Source: Caldisericia bacterium (GTDB lineage Bacteria; Caldisericota; Caldisericia; JAAYUI01). Taken from it: 45,029 bases of DNA. The notes beneath the pieces were generated by a model. That model had not been told where the DNA came from. It saw only the letters and a list, made by a program, of their open reading frames with translations, and searched no databases. The position numbers and the translations under genes were made by a program. Location: positions 163,635 through 208,663 of the forward strand of contig JAGNLA010000002.1 in assembly GCA_017999835.1 (NCBI GenBank), read 5' to 3'. Shown here piece after piece: positions 1 through 8,669 of this stretch (positions within the stretch are counted from its first letter, which is position 1; each line of letters opens with the position of its first letter).

Positions 1-137
1 CAGTATCTGTCATGCGCAAATTTGTACTATTATTGCAAAGAAAGTCAACGTCATTTCCAAACTAGGGATAGATTATCGGTTAAGTCCCTTCACGAAAATG
101 GTAAAATCCGTCAAACGTTTTCCGAAATTTCCTTATA

Positions 138-1478
138 ATGTTTGCCATGAACGTTTACGAGCGGATGCAAAGGGTCATCGACGAGATTGAGGCAAGGATA
201 GAAGACGGGCAAAACCTTGACGGTGTCTGCGAAGTTTCCGGTTTTTCACAAACGCATTGCTACCGGCTGTTTGGCGCGCTGTGTGGTCGGTCAATTGCCG
301 AATACGCCAGGTTGCGCCAGCTTTCACGGTCTGTCGAACTGCTAACTGGCTCAAACCTCTCAATCATAGAAATCGCCCTTTCGTGTGGCTATGAAAGCCA
401 GGAAGCGTTCACCAGGGCTTTCAAGTCTGAGCTGGGTTCCACGCCTGGAAAAGTCAGGTCAGGAGCCGAGAAGGTAAAGACACTTGAAAAACTCGATTTT
501 TTTGAGAAATACTTCGACAAGCAATCCCGAACTGTCTACACCGACCCGAAAATCAAAGTCATCAGGGAATTGCCGGAGATGACCGTTGCATCGTTTGTGT
601 GCCACGGTATCCACCCTGAGATGATGTCGCTTGAGAAAATGCGCGCCTGGGCTGACTCACACGCCATCCTTGACCTGCCATACCGTATATTTGGGTTCAA
701 CAACCCCAACCCGTCAAAGGGAAATCCTGAATACGGCTACGAAGTGTGGATAACCATACCACAAGACTTTGCCTGTGATGATGCCACAATCAAGGTCATT
801 CCGCCAAAAACATACGCTATCATGGAAGCCACCCTTTCAGAAATAGAGATTTCCTGGAGGCATTTTGCCAAATGGCTCAACCTGGGGAAATATGAGTATG
901 GCGGCGGGGATTGCCTCGAAGAACACCTGACCGACATGGAAGATTGGGGCAAAAAAGAGATGGAGTTTGACCTTTATCTGCCTGTCAGACCCAAACGGAT
1001 AATGGTTGAAAATAGAAAGGAGTCAGAAATGGCTGAAGTTTATGAAACCGATATGGAAGGTTTTGACGTGGCAACCTACTGCCACAAGAGTTCGTCACCA
1101 GAAAATGAAGGCTGGGGCATCATCGGAAAGTGGGCAAAGGAACAGGGGTTGTTGGATAAACCAGACACGATGGTGTTTGGCTTTGACAATCCCAGCCCGG
1201 ACGGCAAAAATCCAGTCTATGGCTACGAGTATTGGATAAGGATTCCAGATGGTTTCAACGTCCCGGAGCCTTTTGGGAAAAGACATTTCAAGGGTGGACA
1301 CTTTGCCTGTCTGGAAACTGATGTTCCACACGTAGGCCCCGACTGGAAACGCCTTGTGCGCTGGATAGAGGACAACGGCAGAGAGTGGGCAGGCTGCGAC
1401 TGTCTGGAACGCTCCTACATCGGCACAACCGAAAAAGGCGACATAAAGCTGATAGTCATGGCACCGATAAAGAAATAA
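138..1478 (+). CDS. AraC-family regulator with two GyrI-like effector-binding domains
   Basis: Predicted cytoplasmic transcription regulator. Residues about 8-107 form an AraC-type double helix-turn-helix (the second helix region reads IIEIALSCGYESQEAFTRAF). Two tandem effector-binding domains of the AraC_E_bind/GyrI-like type follow, about 137-288 and 300-446. They share the matching segments FGFNNPNPSKGNPEYGYE and FGFDNPSPDGKNPVYGYE, so the second arose by duplication. One such domain is usual; two is less common. The family binds small hydrophobic ligands, but the ligand here cannot be told. An ATG at 147 (MNVYERM) is an equally good start, and neither has a strong ribosome site. The gene is alone on this strand and faces the peptidase gene. 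Confidence 0.88.
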   Translation: MFAMNVYERMQRVIDEIEARIEDGQNLDGVCEVSGFSQTHCYRLFGALCGRSIAEYARLRQLSRSVELLTGSNLSIIEIALSCGYESQEAFTRAFKSELGSTPGKVRSGAEKVKTLEKLDFFEKYFDKQSRTVYTDPKIKVIRELPEMTVASFVCHGIHPEMMSLEKMRAWADSHAILDLPYRIFGFNNPNPSKGNPEYGYEVWITIPQDFACDDATIKVIPPKTYAIMEATLSEIEISWRHFAKWLNLGKYEYGGGDCLEEHLTDMEDWGKKEMEFDLYLPVRPKRIMVENRKESEMAEVYETDMEGFDVATYCHKSSSPENEGWGIIGKWAKEQGLLDKPDTMVFGFDNPSPDGKNPVYGYEYWIRIPDGFNVPEPFGKRHFKGGHFACLETDVPHVGPDWKRLVRWIEDNGREWAGCDCLERSYIGTTEKGDIKLIVMAPIKK

Positions 1479-1493
1479 CTGCTTTACAAAACA

Positions 1494-1528
1494 AACAAAC
1501 CGGAAACCAAAAGGGTCTCCGGTTTGTT
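1494..1528. terminator. Stem-loop between convergent genes
   Basis: The arms AACAAACCGGA and TCCGGTTTGTT pair perfectly, and the inner part nearly so, around an AAAA loop. It lies between the stop of the AraC gene and the stop of the convergent peptidase gene. There is no long T-run on either side, so it is a plausible but weak bidirectional terminator. Confidence 0.55.
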
Positions 1529-1549
1529 CAAGTCCGTAAAATTAGGCTA

Positions 1550-4500
1550 TTATTCTGCCTGGGGATACTCTACTGTTGCCGTTTTTGTATCCTTATCCCA
1601 TAAAATGCCTGCTCCGAGAGCATTACCAACAAACCTTAGTGGTACAAGGGTTTTGTTTGAAACTATGACTGGCGGACCTGGCATCTGGACCTGGCTTCCA
1701 TTTATTTTTGCCATTTTGTTGCCTATCCAGATTTCTACTGTGTTTGGGAATAGAATATATGTAACTTTCTTCTCCTTTGCGTCCCAATTGACAGTGGCAC
1801 CGAGCTGGTCACCAATAAACCTCATGGGAACGTAGGTCGAACCCTTGACCATCTGGGCTGGAGCCTGCAAAGGAAACACGTTACCCTCATAATCCTTTGC
1901 AGTCATCGAACCAAGGGTAAGGAAGAACTTTACATATTTGGAAACTGGTACGATCTTTGATGTACTGTATCCGCAATCGTTTGTTGCAACTATCTTTAGG
2001 TTTGGAATTGGTTTGTCAGATGGCATTGTTAGTTCAAAACTGCCATCTGGCGCTACATCACATTTTGGTTCTATGGTTGCACCTGGATCAGTCTGGCCTT
2101 TGACCGTCACCGTTTTGTTTTTCCACAAAACCTTTTTTGTGAGTATGTCAAGCTTGGGCTCTGTCTGCCCGCTTACGAATGTTCCGGACTGGATTTGAGA
2201 AAGCAAGCCATTTTCATTAATGAATACAATATCTAGTTTGTGCTCAGATTTGTCCAGGTTGTCAACCATTAAAGAATTGCCTGATTGCCAGTCTTGGGCA
2301 ACCTTGCCGTCCAGCCTGTAAAGATATGGATAATTGTTGAGCCATGAAAATGAATATTTGTTACTTTTTGAACATCGGTCAAACTCTAATCTCTCGGGAG
2401 CGATAAATTCTTTGCCTTTGCCATCATAGATTTGTGTTTGTTTCCAACTTTCAAACAGGTTCGGAGTTCTTCTGAGAATGCGCAAATCAGCCATTTTGTC
2501 TGAAAGGTCAAGGATGATCCTTTTTGAGCTTCCAAGGCTCTCTGACGGCACTTCGATGTTGGCAAATTTGAACTCCTTTTCGTCAAATCCATCATAAGAC
2601 AGGTTGTAGCCTTTGGGGATGTCGAAGGTTAGCGGGTATCTGCAGTCATAAACCTTTGCAGTACTCTCCATCCATGGAATTTTCAAAAAATCAGGTTTAG
2701 GAGGAATAAGCGCTCCATTCGCCATGCTTCTGTATGCAGTTTCAAAACAGCTATCGGATCTAAAGAAATAGCCAGTCCAGGTCAAATCTTTTGGTATTTT
2801 GCTTTCTGAAGCCAGGTCAAGTATAAGCGCCTGGTGATAGTTCTTTGGGTTGGGTGAGCATGAAGTCATAGAAAACTCACCCATCATCTTGAGGGTATAC
2901 CATTCAAGATACGATCCGCCAACACATTTTGCCGGCATCGCCGGCAAAGCTTCTGGTGCAAAATTGCTTATGGCTCTGGGACCGACCAAAATAACCGATG
3001 ATGTTTCGTTGTCCTCTGAAGAGCTTGTGGAAACGTTCACACCTGCAAGTTTTGCCCACTCTTCAGCTTTTTGCGAGAATTCCTCGTCAAGGCAAATTAC
3101 TGTTGGCTTTCGCCATTTCAATATTGCATCAACTGTTGACGTTCCCATTGTGTGATATGTAGTGTTCTTATCGTGGATTAGGCTTTTCCATGTCAGGTTC
3201 TCAAGACCCACACATTGTTTGGTCAATGCATATACGTTTTTTCCAGATGGGTTTGTAAATTCCTCTGATGTCCCATCGGAATAATAAACCATTACTCTGA
3301 TAGGTAGTTTGCTGTTTCCCTTGTTATCAAATGATAGCTTGTCAGTTACGGTTCCATCTGTATTTTTCTGTTTGATGATGTCAATTACTGGTATGGGGAC
3401 ATCAGTCGAATCAAAATAGACCCGCCAAAAATCATCAAGTGGCTTGCCATAAGCTTTTTCCATGATTTGTTTGAATATCTGCTGGGAACATCGCGGTCGA
3501 TTGTCCGGATCCTGACCATCTTTTAGGACATAGGCATCAATCACCTCTCTTATTCCATTCTGAAAAGCCTCCTCTCCGACCCACGATTTAAGGCAGTTGA
3601 GTACCAGCCCTCCCTTGTAATAGGTAATGGGAAAAGAATCAGCAGACGTCGAACTGGAAAGGGGTGCACCACCAACGCAATACTTCCAGTACAAGTTTTC
3701 TTCATTGGCAATGACATAATTGTAATAACCCAGCCCAACTCGTTTTTCACAGAACAGGAATGAGGAGAATTCAGCAAAAGCTTCGCTCATGAATCTGCTA
3801 TGGGGCTTTTCCCTTATTCCACAAACACCATCACCTCCCCACCATGACACATGAGCCATTTCATGGGCAAGGAATTCTGGCATGAAGAATTGTTTTGTAA
3901 GATACGGCGCATCAATTGCAAATCCACCTTCGCAGCCAAAGCCTTGACCAGGAGTACACCTTATTTGGGCCACAAAGTAGTCACCTTTTGACTGGTGATT
4001 GAAGTGTTCGCCAAAAAACTCAAGGCATGATGCGCCATACTCGGCTATAAATGGACCGTCACCCTTGGAGTCCTTGAATGAGTATATTCTTATGTTGGAA
4101 TCCCCAACAGTCTTTTTTATCATTTCATATTCACCACCAAGAACCCTGTATCCAAAAGGCGCATCGGTTCTGGACAAGAATTTGTACCTGCCATTGGGGC
4201 TTGGCTTGTCTCTGTACTCTTCAGGAACATAGTTTCCGCATAGATACCAGTTTGGTGGCACCGACATGTCCATATCAAAATCAACAACATCGGTAAAATC
4301 AAAGTTATCAGGCAGAAAGTACCAGTTGTTAAACAAATGGAATCCGTCAACTCCACAGTATGTCCAGATTTCGGCTTTATTATAATAACTTGGCGGTATG
4401 TACATTTTGTAATGATACTTAATTCTTATGGTATGAGTTCCAGGCTTTAATGTCCTGTCTTCAAGGAAATCCAGGATATTCCCTTCGTAATCATAGAAAT

Positions 4501-4861
4501 GGAACTTGATTGGGATATTGTCAATAAGGATCTCAAAAATCTTTATCTGCCAGACGACGTTGTACCAACGCTTCTCTAGTTGATATTCCTCATCTACTGA
4601 AAAAGTTGATGAGACATCACACTCCATGACTCCGTACTTTGCTTCCTGTACAGAAACTTCTATTTTTGCTTTGATTTTGGAAAATACTGGCGTTACTCCA
4701 AGTAAAGCCTTTTTTGGTTTGAAGAACTCGTCATATCTGTCAAATATTCTAAGTTTCTCATATCTCGGTTTTTCATTTGTTATTGGTCTGTTCAACCCAT
4801 AAGCAGGGAAGCATGAAACAACAATAGCTACCATGGTAATCAAAAATGTCAATCTCCTCAT
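1550..4861 (-). CDS. Secreted M1-like metallopeptidase with C-terminal copper-amine-oxidase-type repeats
   Basis: Large secreted protein of about 1,103 residues. The start chosen is the ATG at 4861, which has GGAGG five bases upstream and gives a good signal peptide (MRRLTFLITMVAIVVSCFPAYG); the upstream TTG at 4879 has no such site. The catalytic signature is HEMAH at about 333-337 with a downstream glutamate in MSEAFAEF (about 360), as in gluzincin aminopeptidases of the M1 type. A long beta-rich region follows, then an Ig-like segment near 940-1000, then two stalk repeats of the copper amine oxidase N-terminal type (YVPMRFIGDQLGA and LVPLRFVGNALGA) that probably anchor the protein to the wall. 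It is a single gene with no operon partner. The substrate is unknown, and activity is inferred from the intact zinc motif. Confidence 0.82.
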   Translation of the reverse strand: MRRLTFLITMVAIVVSCFPAYGLNRPITNEKPRYEKLRIFDRYDEFFKPKKALLGVTPVFSKIKAKIEVSVQEAKYGVMECDVSSTFSVDEEYQLEKRWYNVVWQIKIFEILIDNIPIKFHFYDYEGNILDFLEDRTLKPGTHTIRIKYHYKMYIPPSYYNKAEIWTYCGVDGFHLFNNWYFLPDNFDFTDVVDFDMDMSVPPNWYLCGNYVPEEYRDKPSPNGRYKFLSRTDAPFGYRVLGGEYEMIKKTVGDSNIRIYSFKDSKGDGPFIAEYGASCLEFFGEHFNHQSKGDYFVAQIRCTPGQGFGCEGGFAIDAPYLTKQFFMPEFLAHEMAHVSWWGGDGVCGIREKPHSRFMSEAFAEFSSFLFCEKRVGLGYYNYVIANEENLYWKYCVGGAPLSSSTSADSFPITYYKGGLVLNCLKSWVGEEAFQNGIREVIDAYVLKDGQDPDNRPRCSQQIFKQIMEKAYGKPLDDFWRVYFDSTDVPIPVIDIIKQKNTDGTVTDKLSFDNKGNSKLPIRVMVYYSDGTSEEFTNPSGKNVYALTKQCVGLENLTWKSLIHDKNTTYHTMGTSTVDAILKWRKPTVICLDEEFSQKAEEWAKLAGVNVSTSSSEDNETSSVILVGPRAISNFAPEALPAMPAKCVGGSYLEWYTLKMMGEFSMTSCSPNPKNYHQALILDLASESKIPKDLTWTGYFFRSDSCFETAYRSMANGALIPPKPDFLKIPWMESTAKVYDCRYPLTFDIPKGYNLSYDGFDEKEFKFANIEVPSESLGSSKRIILDLSDKMADLRILRRTPNLFESWKQTQIYDGKGKEFIAPERLEFDRCSKSNKYSFSWLNNYPYLYRLDGKVAQDWQSGNSLMVDNLDKSEHKLDIVFINENGLLSQIQSGTFVSGQTEPKLDILTKKVLWKNKTVTVKGQTDPGATIEPKCDVAPDGSFELTMPSDKPIPNLKIVATNDCGYSTSKIVPVSKYVKFFLTLGSMTAKDYEGNVFPLQAPAQMVKGSTYVPMRFIGDQLGATVNWDAKEKKVTYILFPNTVEIWIGNKMAKINGSQVQMPGPPVIVSNKTLVPLRFVGNALGAGILWDKDTKTATVEYPQAE

Positions 4862-4988
4862 AACACCCTCCATACGCAAACAATACGTTAACTTAACTGA
4901 TATTTCAATAGCCTTGGCGGTAATCGATATTCTTAGGCTTTAATTCACGCATCTATATGCTTTAGTGGCTATAATCCTCATTTAATCA

Positions 4989-5066
4989 ATGGGTATTGAG
5001 TTTATCCCAACCGAAAAAGATGACATAAAGCTTGTAATCATGACACCGATAAAACCGAATAAATAA
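4989..5066 (+). pseudogene. 3' remnant of a GyrI-like effector-binding domain gene
   Basis: This short in-frame stretch encodes MGIEFIPTEKDDIKLVIMTP and a few more residues before TAA. It closely matches the last 20 residues of the AraC regulator that ends at 1478 (IGTTEKGDIKLIVMAPIKK), also at DNA level. No HTH or upstream domain sequence is present, so it is best read as the tail of a lost paralogue. The rest of the 4862-5124 intergenic stretch shows no gene. Confidence 0.7.
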
Positions 5067-5124
5067 TCTGGCCATCTTTTTGAATTTGCATGGTTATCTG
5101 CTACAATAGTGCGGCAGAGGAAAC

Positions 5125-5670
5125 GTGAACACAGAAACAGACAGGCTCAGGATAATAAATTTTGACGGCGATGACTGGCAAGCATTGCAAAAGACGATAA
5201 TCGACAAAGAAAAATCCAAATACGCACACATGGATCACACCTGGCCAACTGACAGCGAAAAGATAAAAGAAATATGCAATTGGTTTTCCCAAGGGGATGA
5301 ATTCCTGGCAGTAAGGACAAAAGACGAAGACTTGCTGATTGGGTTTATTTGCTTGAACAACACAGACAGTCCAAAGGTAAAAAACCTTGGATATTGCTTG
5401 CACTCGAGCCACCAAGGCAAAGGGTTTGCCTTGGAAGCTTGCACTGCGCTACTAAAAAAAGCGTTTGAGAATGAAGAAATTGAAAAAATAATCACAGGCA
5501 CAGGCTTGGCCAACAGCCCTTCCGTTGGGTTACTAGAAAAACTCGGTTTTGTATTGATATCAAAGAGCAAGGTGCATTTTAGATCCGATTCCGATGGAAA
5601 TCCGATGTTCTTTGAAGGTGGGTTGTTTGAACTGACCAAAGAAAGGTGGCAAAATCATGCCAAACTATGA
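5125..5670 (+). CDS. GNAT acetyltransferase, RimJ/RimL-like
   Basis: Predicted acetyl-CoA dependent N-acetyltransferase of 181 residues. The acetyl-CoA loop is seen as HQGKGFALEA (about 92-101), preceded by the beta strand NLGYCLH and followed by NSPSVGLLEKLGF, the conserved C-terminal helix-strand of GNAT proteins. The layout fits the Acetyltransf_3 (ribosomal-protein acetylase-like) group. The start is GTG with AGAGG just upstream. It overlaps the next acetyltransferase gene by 14 bases, so the two are co-translated. The substrate is unknown. Confidence 0.85.
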   Translation: MNTETDRLRIINFDGDDWQALQKTIIDKEKSKYAHMDHTWPTDSEKIKEICNWFSQGDEFLAVRTKDEDLLIGFICLNNTDSPKVKNLGYCLHSSHQGKGFALEACTALLKKAFENEEIEKIITGTGLANSPSVGLLEKLGFVLISKSKVHFRSDSDGNPMFFEGGLFELTKERWQNHAKL

Positions 5671-6430
5671 ACTCATTGAGATAAACCAACGAAACATCGC
5701 CACCTACCCCCAGGTCATCTGTTTTATCAACCCAAAGGATCCGACTTTTGGACTAAAGGTTGAGTGGCTGGAGAAGCGTTTTGCCGAGGGGTTGAGGATA
5801 ACCGCCTTAAAAACTGAAGGTGCAAAAAAGATTACTGGTTTCATTGAATACGTCCCTGGCGAGTTTGCCTGGAGGGCGGTCGAGTGCAAAGGTTACATGT
5901 TCATCCACTGCCTCTGGGTAGGCACAAAAGCCGACAGGGAACAGGGTTTCGGTTCGGCTTTGGTCAACCACGTCATAGAGCAAGCCAGAAACCAAGGCAT
6001 GGAGGGTGTTTGCGTGCTTACATCCAGCGACGCTTTCATGGCCAATGATACGCTTTTTGAAAAACTTGGGTTTAAAACCACGGATAGCACAAAGGTTTAC
6101 AAACTCATGACTGTGGAATTTGGTAAAAGTGAAAAAAGACCAAAAATAATCGACAACTCAAAAGTTTTGGCTGACATGAAAGGCTGGCATATCCTATATT
6201 CAAAGCAATGCCCCTGGGTGGCAAGGCTGATAGCCGAGATTCAGCCTGTTCTGGACAAAAACGGGGTAAAAGCTCAGATAAGGGAGATCAAGTCAGCAAA
6301 AGAAGCCCAAGAAACTCCGTCAATCTATGGTGTGCTCAACCTTGTCCACGACGGAAAGCTGCTCTCTGAGAGGTACATCTCGGCAACAAGGCTTCAAAAC
6401 ATCATAAACAAAGAAACAGGGAGAAGGTAA
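5657..6430 (+). CDS. GNAT acetyltransferase fused to a YoaP-like domain
   Basis: 257-residue protein. The N-terminal GNAT domain (about 1-150) has the acetyl-CoA loop region DREQGFGSALVNHVIEQA and the ending LFEKLGFKTTDSTKVYKLM. The C-terminal portion (about 170-257) resembles the YoaP domain, a thioredoxin-like fold, with HILYSKQCPWVARL near its start; only one cysteine is present there, so classical disulphide exchange is unlikely. AAAGGTGG precedes the ATG, which lies inside the preceding gene. Proteins of this architecture are widespread in Firmicutes, but the substrate is not established. Function beyond acetyl transfer is inference. Confidence 0.85.
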   Translation: MPNYELIEINQRNIATYPQVICFINPKDPTFGLKVEWLEKRFAEGLRITALKTEGAKKITGFIEYVPGEFAWRAVECKGYMFIHCLWVGTKADREQGFGSALVNHVIEQARNQGMEGVCVLTSSDAFMANDTLFEKLGFKTTDSTKVYKLMTVEFGKSEKRPKIIDNSKVLADMKGWHILYSKQCPWVARLIAEIQPVLDKNGVKAQIREIKSAKEAQETPSIYGVLNLVHDGKLLSERYISATRLQNIINKETGRR

Positions 6431-6441
6431 ATCGTTTTGCT

Positions 6442-6819
6442 TTGCCTGTGCTTCAAATGTTAAGATTTTTCTTGGTTGTTGTTGGTTGGCTTTTTCTGGG
6501 ACTTGGCATAATTGGCATTTTCGTTCCAGTTTTGCCAACCACCCCTTTTGTCCTGCTGTCTGCAGCATGTTTTTTGAGAAGTTCATCAAAATTGCACCTC
6601 TGGCTGACCAACCATAAGGTTTTTGGTGGTATCATTGTCAGTTATATAAAAGATAAATCGGTTTCCAAACAGACAAAAATTATTGCTCTGGCATTGCTTT
6701 GGTTATCAATAGGTTTCTCTGCCGTGTTTTTGACATCCAGCATTTATGTGAGGCTATTGCTTATGTTTATAGCAATTGGCGTATCAATTCACCTTGCGCT
6801 TCTGAAGGTCAAACAATAG
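6442..6819 (+). CDS. DUF454 (YbaN-like) small membrane protein
   Basis: A 125-residue inner-membrane protein with the family pattern: an N-terminal hydrophobic helix (FFLVVVGWLFLGLGIIGIFV), the conserved turn PVLPTTPFVLLSAACFLRSS, a short soluble loop with NHKVFG, and two further membrane helices near residues 78-118. The function of the family is unknown. It follows the acetyltransferase stop by 11 bases, so it is probably in the same transcript. The start is uncertain: TTG at 6442 and ATG at 6457 are both possible and neither has a well-placed ribosome site. Confidence 0.8.
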   Translation: MPVLQMLRFFLVVVGWLFLGLGIIGIFVPVLPTTPFVLLSAACFLRSSSKLHLWLTNHKVFGGIIVSYIKDKSVSKQTKIIALALLWLSIGFSAVFLTSSIYVRLLLMFIAIGVSIHLALLKVKQ

Positions 6820-7472
6820 ACGGGAACTTGGTCTCCAGCTCCCTGATTGCGTCTTTTGCTGTCCAGATTGCAGGTTTAGACCCCTGCTCAATTAATCGGT
6901 TCGCACAGCTTATGGCTAGTCTAGCCAAATTTTCATTGCGTTTGCCAATCTGACGAAGCGCCCAGTTGACCGCCTTTTTTACGAAGTTTCGTCCATCAAA
7001 GGCGTACTGCTCGATTAGTGGGAAGAATGCTGCCAAGTGCTTGTCTGTTTCGTCCTTTTTGTGCCAGGCATAGCAAGCCATCAGCGCAAACGAAGCCCGA
7101 CGTTCGTATTCAGGCTCGAGAGGTGCCCACTGGAAAACCTTGTCGTATGCTGAGTTTGTAGAACAAACTGTTGCAAGCCTGGTCGCACACATCCCACGAA
7201 TCAAAATCCTTAATCATGGAATCCATTTCATCAGGCGTCAGTTTTTTTACATCGGCTATCAAACAGGAAAGAATCCTTGCCTCATGGATACCTGTTGCCC
7301 AAAGCTCCAGTGCAAGGTTGTGGTCTGTCTTTATCTTTTTTGCAACACCTCGCAAAGTGGTGACGCTGATGCCAAGCATCTTTGCGCCTTTGATGCCAAA
7401 GTGCTGCATACCTTCAACACTTTTAGGGTTAGCCAACGACTGAAGCATTGCCAAAGTTTCGTTTATATCCAT
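6809..7472 (-). pseudogene. DNA alkylation repair protein (AlkD-like), broken by a +1 frameshift
   Basis: AlkD-family HEAT-repeat DNA glycosylases remove N3- and N7-alkylpurines. The N-terminal half is read from the ATG at 7472 (MDINETLAMLQSLANP, with GAGGT upstream) through DSWDVCDQACNSLFYK. The C-terminal half continues in another frame from SAYDKVFQWAPLEPEYERRA to the end. Skipping one base near 7154 joins the halves into a normal-looking AlkD of about 220 residues, including the characteristic DSWDVCDQ motif. Both halves are otherwise intact, so the lesion is recent or is a sequencing error. The 3' end overlaps the convergent DUF454 gene by 11 bases. It is the last gene of the minus-strand operon starting at 9906. 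Confidence 0.85.
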
Positions 7473-7503
7473 CAATAGGTTACCTCAAAAAGCATACCGA
7501 TTG

Positions 7504-8010
7504 CTATCTTTTAGAGACTTTATCCAGGAAGGAGTTTGTCCAGGTTTTTATCTTGTTTTCATCGATGAAGTTTCCTTCAGGGTTACCACTTTTGTCCATC
7601 TTCCTGATGATGGCGGCAAACAAAAAGCCGATTTTTTTGAAATCCATGACACCGGCAAACGTGCCGACATCGACAGGATTTACAGACATCTGCTTTTCAA
7701 CATATTTTTTGGCATCCTCGTGGTTTTGGCATGTGTCTTCTTTCATGGTCAGACACACCACAAACAACGCATTGGGCTTTGTTTTAAGCTTATCACCAAA
7801 CTTTTGCACAAACACGTCAAACGGTTTGTAGATTTTGCCGGCGCGTACACCTGTGCCAGCGATTACAAAATCGTAACCATCTACCGACTTTACGTCACTT
7901 GCTTTAAGGACATCGACCTGATGACTCTTTTCAGTCAGTCTTGCGCCAATAATTGAGGCCACATCAGATGTTGAGCCAGCTATTGTTGCATATGTTACTA
8001 AACCTTTCAT
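7504..8010 (-). CDS. Flavodoxin-domain protein (HemG-like Flavodoxin_5 family)
   Basis: 168-residue FMN-binding protein of the flavodoxin fold. The N-terminus MKGLVTYATIAGSTSDVA contains the phosphate-binding loop TIAGST, and GYDFVIAGTGVRAGKIYKP matches the second cofactor loop. The length and the late motif GNPEGNFIDENKI fit the Flavodoxin_5 group, which includes menaquinone-dependent protoporphyrinogen oxidase HemG. Many relatives outside heme operons are electron carriers of unknown partner, so HemG activity is not claimed. Its ATG overlaps the stop of the DUF2461 gene by 4 bases (ATGA). Confidence 0.82.
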   Translation of the reverse strand: MKGLVTYATIAGSTSDVASIIGARLTEKSHQVDVLKASDVKSVDGYDFVIAGTGVRAGKIYKPFDVFVQKFGDKLKTKPNALFVVCLTMKEDTCQNHEDAKKYVEKQMSVNPVDVGTFAGVMDFKKIGFLFAAIIRKMDKSGNPEGNFIDENKIKTWTNSFLDKVSKR

Positions 8011-8669
8011 TGTTCACCCCTTAAATCCATTAAAAAGTGGTACAATCCAGTTATCTTTTTGTACTCATCGATAAGATATTGGGCAAAGTGAGGTTTTTTT
8101 ACGTTATCCATGTCATTGCCAGAAAAACCGACGTATACACTCTTGAAACCCCACCACTGCTCAAAACCTTTTGGTGCTGTGCCGGAAGTTCTTTTGTATT
8201 TTTCACCAAGAGCCTTGAGATTGCCTTCGGCAAGGAAAGCTGTTATCTCAGCGAAATGTTTGGGGTTTTCAGCAATCTTTCCCTGAAGGCGTCCCATGGT
8301 TTCTTTCTTGTTCTGGTAAAAGCCCATGCCGTAGCCGTATCTGCCAATGCCAAAATCAAAGTAAAACCCTGGAGCCTCGTTCCATGTCTTGTTTGTCCAG
8401 GAAGCCCAGAGGTTTGTCTTGTACGGGGATTTGTCATGGGAAAACCTGATGTCGCGGTTGATGCGCGTGACTGCCTTTGCCGGGACAATGTCAAACTCAG
8501 GGTCAACCGTTGCCATGTAAACACCGACATCAGTTGCCAAGTCATAAAGAGGAGTTTTCAAATACTTTTCATAATCTTTTTTGTGTTCGTCAAACCACGC
8601 CTTGTTGTTGTTTTCTGCAAGACTTTCCAGAAATTTGAATGTTTCGTTGCTAAAGCCTTTGAAATTCAT
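8007..8669 (-). CDS. DUF2461 family protein
   Basis: 220-residue protein recognised as DUF2461 by the N-terminal pattern FLESLAENNNKAWFDEHKKD, the central RINRDIRFSHDKSPYKTN and the C-terminal RTSGTAPKGFEQWWGFKSVY. The family is conserved in bacteria and fungi, is predicted to be cytoplasmic, and has no proven function. It overlaps both neighbours by 4 bases (ATGA), so it is translated as part of the Nudix / RibD-C / DUF2461 / flavodoxin unit. Confidence 0.88.
   Translation of the reverse strand: MNFKGFSNETFKFLESLAENNNKAWFDEHKKDYEKYLKTPLYDLATDVGVYMATVDPEFDIVPAKAVTRINRDIRFSHDKSPYKTNLWASWTNKTWNEAPGFYFDFGIGRYGYGMGFYQNKKETMGRLQGKIAENPKHFAEITAFLAEGNLKALGEKYKRTSGTAPKGFEQWWGFKSVYVGFSGNDMDNVKKPHFAQYLIDEYKKITGLYHFLMDLRGEQ

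Noticed and set aside
5807-6090. Several short minus-strand frames opposite the GNAT-YoaP gene
   Set aside because: They are antisense shadows of a gene with clear acetyltransferase motifs.
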